This document shows positions 7,189 through 9,886 of a stretch of 9,886 nt of DNA, piece after piece. The notes beneath the pieces are model-generated. The model worked only from the letters and a program-made list of their open reading frames with translations. It was not told the origin of the DNA and did no database searches. How positions within the stretch are numbered: the stretch's first letter is position 1; each line of letters begins with the position of its first letter. Origin of the DNA: Lachnospiraceae bacterium UBA4380. Its GTDB lineage: Bacteria; Bacillota; Clostridia; Lachnospirales; Lachnospiraceae. The DNA is taken from assembly GCA_002390025.1 (NCBI GenBank), contig DGRU01000025.1:22784-32669 (forward strand). The letters run 5' to 3'. The translations under genes were made by a program, and so were the position numbers.

Positions 7189-7620
7189 TTAAATCTCAAA
7201 TCCGTTGCCGAGCAGTTCCTCGGCGATTTCATTCATGTCGTCACTGATGGCGTCCTTTTCATAGGTCTCGGGATCCCAGATCTCGATCCTGGCGCCGACG
7301 CCCATCATGATTACATTTTTCTCTATATGGGCATGTTCTCTGTTCTTGGCAGGGATCAGGATCCTGCCCTGTTTGTCCGGCTCCACTTCAATGGCATTGG
7401 ACAGGAAGAAACGAACGAGTTCGCGCTGTTTCCGGGTATTATAAGGAAGCCCGGACAGCTTCTGTACAAATCGCTCCCAGGCAGGCATGTCGTAGACGCA
7501 CAGACAGGGATCGAGACTGTTCGTGATCACGAACTTCTCTCCCAGCGCCTCTCTGAACTTGGAAGGAATGATCACTCTCCCTTTCGCATCGAGAGAATGA
7601 TCATAGGAACCCATGAACAT
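7189..7620 (-). CDS. mraZ: MraZ, dcw-cluster transcriptional regulator
   Basis: MraZ is a ring-forming DNA-binding protein with two SpoVT/AbrB-type domains. In several bacteria it controls the promoter of its own dcw operon. The product is 143 residues, the usual family length. The two hallmark DxxxR loops are visible as DAKGRVIIP (11-19) and DKQGRILIP (82-90). I chose the ATG at 7618-7620 (protein MFMGSYDHSLD) because it matches the family N-terminus and follows GGAGG at a 10-base distance. A second ATG two codons later is possible. The frame stays open a further 22 codons upstream, but that part overlaps promoter and operator. It is the first gene of the operon, 232 bases upstream of rsmH. 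The predicted operator just ahead of it implies autoregulation. Confidence 0.97.
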   Translation of the reverse strand: MFMGSYDHSLDAKGRVIIPSKFREALGEKFVITNSLDPCLCVYDMPAWERFVQKLSGLPYNTRKQRELVRFFLSNAIEVEPDKQGRILIPAKNREHAHIEKNVIMMGVGARIEIWDPETYEKDAISDDMNEIAEELLGNGFEI

Positions 7621-7621
7621 T

Positions 7622-7646
7622 CGCCACTTTCCTCCACAATTACCCA
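7622..7646 (-). promoter_or_regulatory. Predicted MraZ operator: three TGG repeats at 10-base spacing
   Basis: On the minus strand TGGGT (7646-7642), TGGAG (7636-7632) and TGGCG (7626-7622) are separated by exactly 5 bases each. This is the known layout of MraZ binding sites upstream of mraZ in other bacteria (TGGGN or AAAGTGG-type repeats). Two of the three are preceded by AAAG. The middle repeat overlaps the GGAGG ribosome binding site (7635-7631). The whole operator lies downstream of the predicted transcription start. Confidence 0.75.
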
Positions 7647-7657
7647 CTTTTATGTCA

Positions 7658-7686
7658 ATAATAGCAACTTGACAGGTACTTTTCAA
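7658..7686 (-). promoter_or_regulatory. Extended -10 sigma-A-type promoter of the mraZ/dcw operon
   Basis: The minus strand reads TTGAAA (7686-7681), a 17-base spacer, then TATTAT (7663-7658). TGC directly precedes the -10, giving the extended TGnTATTAT form. The transcript should start near 7651, leaving a leader of about 30 bases before the mraZ ATG. Spacing and both hexamers fit a housekeeping sigma consensus well. Confidence 0.82.
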
Positions 7687-7710
7687 TACCTTTGGAGGGT
7701 TTTTCCGGAT

Positions 7711-7771
7711 GTTCGACTCCTGTTCGATTCGGTTTCAAAAAATGGTAAAATCCCGTTCGAGTCATGTTCGA
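7711..7771. repeat. Four phased GTTCGA direct repeats upstream of the dcw promoter
   Basis: GTTCGA occurs at 7711-7716, 7722-7727, 7755-7760 and 7766-7771. Start-to-start distances are 11, 33 and 11 bases, all multiples of 11. Each pair is a hexamer-N5-hexamer, read on the minus strand as TCGAACAKGASTCGAAC. The nearest copy is 24 bases upstream of the -35 box at 7681-7686. The layout is that of tandem sites for an OmpR/PhoB-type response regulator at an activator position. The regulator is not identified. Confidence 0.7.
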
Positions 7772-7821
7772 GAGTATGCTCAGACGGTTCAGGACCGGCC
7801 CGCAATTACTGGCCGACGATG

Positions 7822-7866
7822 AAAAAAAAGCAGCCGCAAAGCCTGCCCGGAGACAGCTGCGACTGC
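7822..7866 (-). terminator. Rho-independent terminator of lgt
   Basis: On the minus strand GCAGTCGCA (7866-7858) pairs with TGCGGCTGC (7838-7830) over 9 bp with one G-T wobble. A secondary CTGTC/GGCAG pairing sits inside the loop. Eight consecutive T residues follow directly (7829-7822). This separates lgt transcription from the mraZ promoter about 140 bases further on. Confidence 0.92.
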
Positions 7867-7877
7867 TTGATATGGTC

Positions 7878-7946
7878 TGTTCACATATATTTGTTTACAT
7901 ATATTAATGTATATTAGTTTATAAAAATCAATGTATTAAAATGTAT
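7878..7946. repeat. AT-rich patch with a tandem 14-mer and three AATGTAT motifs
   Basis: Two directly adjacent 14-mers, TGTTCACATATATT (7878-7891) and TGTTTACATATATT (7892-7905), differ at one base. AATGTAT then occurs at 7906-7912, 7930-7936 and 7940-7946. The patch is strikingly AT-rich against GC-rich neighbours and lies between the lgt stop and the lgt terminator, so it would be transcribed as 3' UTR. Function is unknown. Possibilities are an RNase E/Y-type cleavage region, a protein-binding site, or simply an unstable AT tract. Confidence 0.65.
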
Positions 7947-7967
7947 GAGCGGCGTGAACCGCAGATC

Positions 7968-8888
7968 TCATCCCGCGGTTTCCGGCTCCCCTTCCTGTTT
8001 TGACTGCTCCTCCGGGTTTACACGGGGAAACCGTTTTCTTCCGACAATGATCGTGAAGATGGAAAGCACTGCGATGACAATTCCCAGAACCATGGAGACC
8101 GGCAGCCTTGTTCCGGGGATGTAGAGCTGGTCAGTGCGGATATACTCTATGATCGCGCGTCCGATCCCGTATCCCGCAAGATAGACCAGGAATATCTCGC
8201 CGTGGAACCGCTTGATCTCTTTCTTCAGGTAGATGACCATGAGGAGAAAGACCATGACATTCCACATTCCCTCGTAGAGAAAAGTCGGATGCACCTGAAT
8301 GTAATTGGTTCCCGCCTCCATATGGGCGGAAATGTTCTCACTGATATCGGATGCGCGCACCATGGAAATGGGCAGGCGCATGGCGAACAGTCCGTCTGTA
8401 TATTCGCCGAAAACCTCTCTGTTAAAGAAGTTGCCCCAGCGGCCCAGAACCTGTCCCAGAACAAGGCCGAAGCCGATCGTGTCCAGAAACAGATAAGGAT
8501 TTGCTTTTTTAAATCTGCAGAATATAAAGATCGTAATAACGGACAGGATAATGCCGCCGTAAATCGCAAGGCCGCCTCCCCGCAGATTAAAAATCTGAAG
8601 GGGGTTATCCTTATAATAATCCCACATGAAGATCACATAATAGATGCGGGCCCCGGCGATCGCCGAGATCACGATAAAGACAAAGGAGTCCCAGTAAAGA
8701 TCAGGGTCCTGTCCGGTTTTTTTGGCGATGCGGGCAGCAACTGCGACGCCCATCAGCATGGCCGCCGCGATCAGGATACCGTAGAGGGCGATCCCGAAGC
8801 TGCCGATCATTATCGTTTTGGGGACATTGCGGAGATAGATCCCGAGATTGGGGAATGCAATGTCCATGTCTTCCATCATCTGTGGCAT
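7968..8888 (-). CDS. lgt: Prolipoprotein diacylglyceryl transferase
   Basis: Lgt is a polytopic membrane enzyme that moves diacylglycerol from phosphatidylglycerol to the lipobox cysteine of prolipoproteins, the first step of lipoprotein maturation. The product is 306 residues, slightly longer than typical. About seven hydrophobic segments are visible. Family motifs appear in order: RGGGLAIYGG (103-112; the family's catalytic-loop region), the signature GRWGNFFN (149-156), HPTFLYE (200-206) and GIGRAIIEYIRTD (241-253). The tail after the last membrane segment is charged. I chose the ATG at 8886-8888 because GAGG lies 6 bases upstream. The frame stays open upstream to 9026, but that stretch is hairpin-forming spacer. 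The ATG at 8898-8900 is a weaker alternative that would add four residues. The stop is followed by an AT-rich 3' UTR and a strong terminator, so lgt is transcribed apart from the dcw genes. Confidence 0.96.
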   Translation of the reverse strand: MPQMMEDMDIAFPNLGIYLRNVPKTIMIGSFGIALYGILIAAAMLMGVAVAARIAKKTGQDPDLYWDSFVFIVISAIAGARIYYVIFMWDYYKDNPLQIFNLRGGGLAIYGGIILSVITIFIFCRFKKANPYLFLDTIGFGLVLGQVLGRWGNFFNREVFGEYTDGLFAMRLPISMVRASDISENISAHMEAGTNYIQVHPTFLYEGMWNVMVFLLMVIYLKKEIKRFHGEIFLVYLAGYGIGRAIIEYIRTDQLYIPGTRLPVSMVLGIVIAVLSIFTIIVGRKRFPRVNPEEQSKQEGEPETAG

Positions 8889-8894
8889 AAAAAA

Positions 8895-8898
8895 CCTC
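8895..8898 (-). promoter_or_regulatory. Shine-Dalgarno GAGG that decides the lgt start
   Basis: On the minus strand GAGG is followed by six T residues and then ATG at 8888. The GAGG begins with the G of another in-frame ATG (8898-8900), which itself has no good upstream purine run. This favours the downstream start. Confidence 0.55.
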
Positions 8899-8923
8899 AT
8901 GTTTATGCGCTCGTCAAGGCCAC

Positions 8924-8952
8924 GGGAGTTTTTGTGCAAGCACAAAACTCCC
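8924..8952 (-). other. Second hairpin in the ychF-lgt spacer
   Basis: GGGAGTTTTGTGC on the minus strand pairs with GCACAAAAACTCCC. The stem is about 12 bp with one bulged base and a tight loop of about 4 bases. The bases after it on the minus strand (GTGGCC) are not a U-tract, so an intrinsic terminator is unlikely in the direction of lgt. It lies 36 bases upstream of the chosen lgt start. It could affect mRNA stability or readthrough from ychF into lgt. Confidence 0.7.
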
Positions 8953-8984
8953 TCGGCTTTTCCTCGCTGCTTTCTCTGTCCTTG

Positions 8985-9038
8985 TAAGAAGCTGCGCATT
9001 GCTCCGTGCCTTCCACACTCCCGCAATGCTGCTTCTTA
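8985..9038 (-). other. Imperfect stem-loop starting at the ychF stop codon
   Basis: On the minus strand TAAGAAGC-A-GCATTGC pairs with GCAATGC-GCA-GCTTCTTA about 20 bases later. That gives 8 + 7 base pairs around a small 1-by-3 internal loop. The first three bases are the ychF TAA. No U-tract follows, so it is not a standard intrinsic terminator. It may protect the 3' end or be a processing site, or it may be one half of a dispersed intergenic repeat together with the second hairpin at 8924-8952. Confidence 0.7.
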
Positions 9039-9886
9039 TACGTTGAATCTGAAGAGAATGACGTCGCCGTCCTTGACTACGTAGTCTTTGCCTTCCATAC
9101 CGACAAGGCCTTTTTCGCGGGCAGCGGAAAGGGAGCCCAGTTCCAGAAGGGTCTTGTAGTTGACGACTTCCGCCTTGATGAATCCGCGCTCAAAGTCGCT
9201 GTGGATCTTACCGGCCGCCTGGGGAGCCTTGGTCCCGATCTTGATCGTCCAGGCCCTGGTCTCATCCTCGCCGGCAGTGAGGAAGCTCATGAGGCCCAGG
9301 GTCGTATAGCTTGCCCTGACCAGCTTGTCGAGGCCCGTTTCGGAGACGCCCAGGTCTTCGAGGAACATGGCTTTTTCGTCGTCATCGAGCTCGGCGATCT
9401 CGGACTCGATACTGGCGCAGATGACAAAGACACCGCTGTTTGTCTCGGCCGCATATTCGCGGACTTTCTGCACGCCTTCGTTGTCTGCGCCGTCATTGGC
9501 CAGATCATCCTCAGCGACATTGGCTGCATAGATCACGGGCTTGTCGGTCAGCAGGTTGTAGGTCTGCAGCCATTTTTCCTCGTCCTCTGTCAGACCGTCC
9601 GCCGCCAGAAGAGATGCGGGCTTTCCTCCCTCGAGATACTCGCGCACTCTCTTGAGGAACTCCATCTCTTTGCCGGCTTCCTTGTCCATCTTGGCCGTGC
9701 GGGCAACCTTGGAGATGCGGCGCTCCAGCACTTCAAGGTCTGCGAAGACCAGCTCAAGGTTGATGGTCTCGATATCGCGCAGCGGGTCAACACTTCCGTC
9801 GACATGGATGACATTCTCGTCCTCAAAGCAGCGCACGACATGAACGATCGCATCGACTTCACGGATATTGGCCAGGAACTGGTTGC
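9036..9886 (-). CDS. ychF: YchF/OLA1-family ribosome-associated ATPase, 3' part (5' end outside window)
   Basis: The reading frame enters from the window edge and encodes about 283 C-terminal residues of a protein usually near 365 residues. The P-loop and switch regions therefore lie outside the window. Visible marks are the stretch [17 protein letters not shown], the core IETINLEL, and ANVAE, the NxxE variant of the G4 motif. NxxE in place of NKxD is the family hallmark linked to ATP rather than GTP preference. A helical hairpin follows, and then a C-terminal TGS domain with [19 protein letters not shown], ending [17 protein letters not shown]. Family members bind ribosomes and act in stress and redox responses; that role is family knowledge, not seen here. 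The gene lies upstream of lgt on the same strand, 147 bases away. The stop is TAA, which also forms the foot of a stem-loop. Confidence 0.96.
   Translation of the reverse strand, partial: NQFLANIREVDAIVHVVRCFEDENVIHVDGSVDPLRDIETINLELVFADLEVLERRISKVARTAKMDKEAGKEMEFLKRVREYLEGGKPASLLAADGLTEDEEKWLQTYNLLTDKPVIYAANVAEDDLANDGADNEGVQKVREYAAETNSGVFVICASIESEIAELDDDEKAMFLEDLGVSETGLDKLVRASYTTLGLMSFLTAGEDETRAWTIKIGTKAPQAAGKIHSDFERGFIKAEVVNYKTLLELGSLSAAREKGLVGMEGKDYVVKDGDVILFRFNV

Noticed and set aside
6210..7247. 345-residue plus-strand open frame across rsmH and the mraZ-rsmH spacer
   Set aside because: It is mostly antisense to RsmH and then runs through the AT-rich tandem repeat. It has no domain signal.
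7621..7686. N-terminal extension of MraZ by 22 residues
   Set aside because: It would cover the predicted -10, -35 and operator. The family N-terminus MFMG with a GGAGG site fits the downstream ATG.
7711..7771. LexA/SOS box upstream of mraZ (CGAAC and GTTCG motifs)
   Set aside because: Gram-positive LexA sites are inverted repeats (CGAAC-N4-GTTCG). Here all four hexamers point the same way, so they form direct repeats.
8889..9026. N-terminal extension of Lgt by 46 residues
   Set aside because: The stretch is basic and hairpin-encoded, does not match the start of Lgt proteins, and GAGG before the ATG at 8888 marks a better start.

Overview
The window carries the start of the division and cell wall (dcw) gene cluster of a Gram-positive bacterium, with the end of a neighbouring lgt/ychF region upstream of it. 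Every convincing gene lies on the minus strand, so transcription runs from high to low coordinates. I infer a GC-rich member of the Clostridia, most likely Lachnospiraceae. The grounds are the gene order mraZ-rsmH-ftsL-PBP-mraY-murD, Gram-positive-type Shine-Dalgarno sites, a MurD and RsmH that read like that family, and an FtsL with a long cytoplasmic N-terminus. This is inference from remembered protein families, not from a search.

Layout in transcription order: (1) 9886-9036, the 3' part of ychF, a P-loop ATPase. (2) 9035-8889, a spacer with two strong stem-loops. (3) 8888-7968, lgt, prolipoprotein diacylglyceryl transferase. (4) 7967-7621, a 347-base control region. It holds an AT-rich lgt 3' UTR with a tandem 14-mer, a rho-independent terminator, four 11-bp-phased GTTCGA direct repeats, an extended -10 promoter, and a three-repeat MraZ operator overlapping the ribosome binding site. 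(5) 7620-7189 mraZ; 6956-6006 rsmH (TTG start); 5834-4830 an ftsL-type gene; 4777-2663 a class B penicillin-binding protein; 2581-1610 mraY; 1426-20 murD. The last 16 bases may hold the first codons of the next cluster gene.

The dcw genes form one plausible operon read from the 7658-7686 promoter. No rho-independent terminator was seen between mraZ and murD. MraZ is the likely autoregulator and RsmH modifies 16S rRNA. The FtsL-like protein and the PBP are partners in the septal peptidoglycan synthase complex. MraY makes lipid I, and MurD adds D-glutamate to the cytoplasmic precursor.

The most unusual item is the FtsL-like protein. Its cytoplasmic tail has been enlarged by a 78-bp tandem repeat into about 144 residues of Arg/Gly/Ser/Ala-rich sequence, roughly doubling the protein. 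Other notable items are the phased GTTCGA repeats upstream of the dcw promoter, an 18-bp tandem repeat after mraZ that spells a hexapeptide periodicity, and the structured spacer between ychF and lgt. There is no sign of phage, transposon, CRISPR, tRNA or rRNA.
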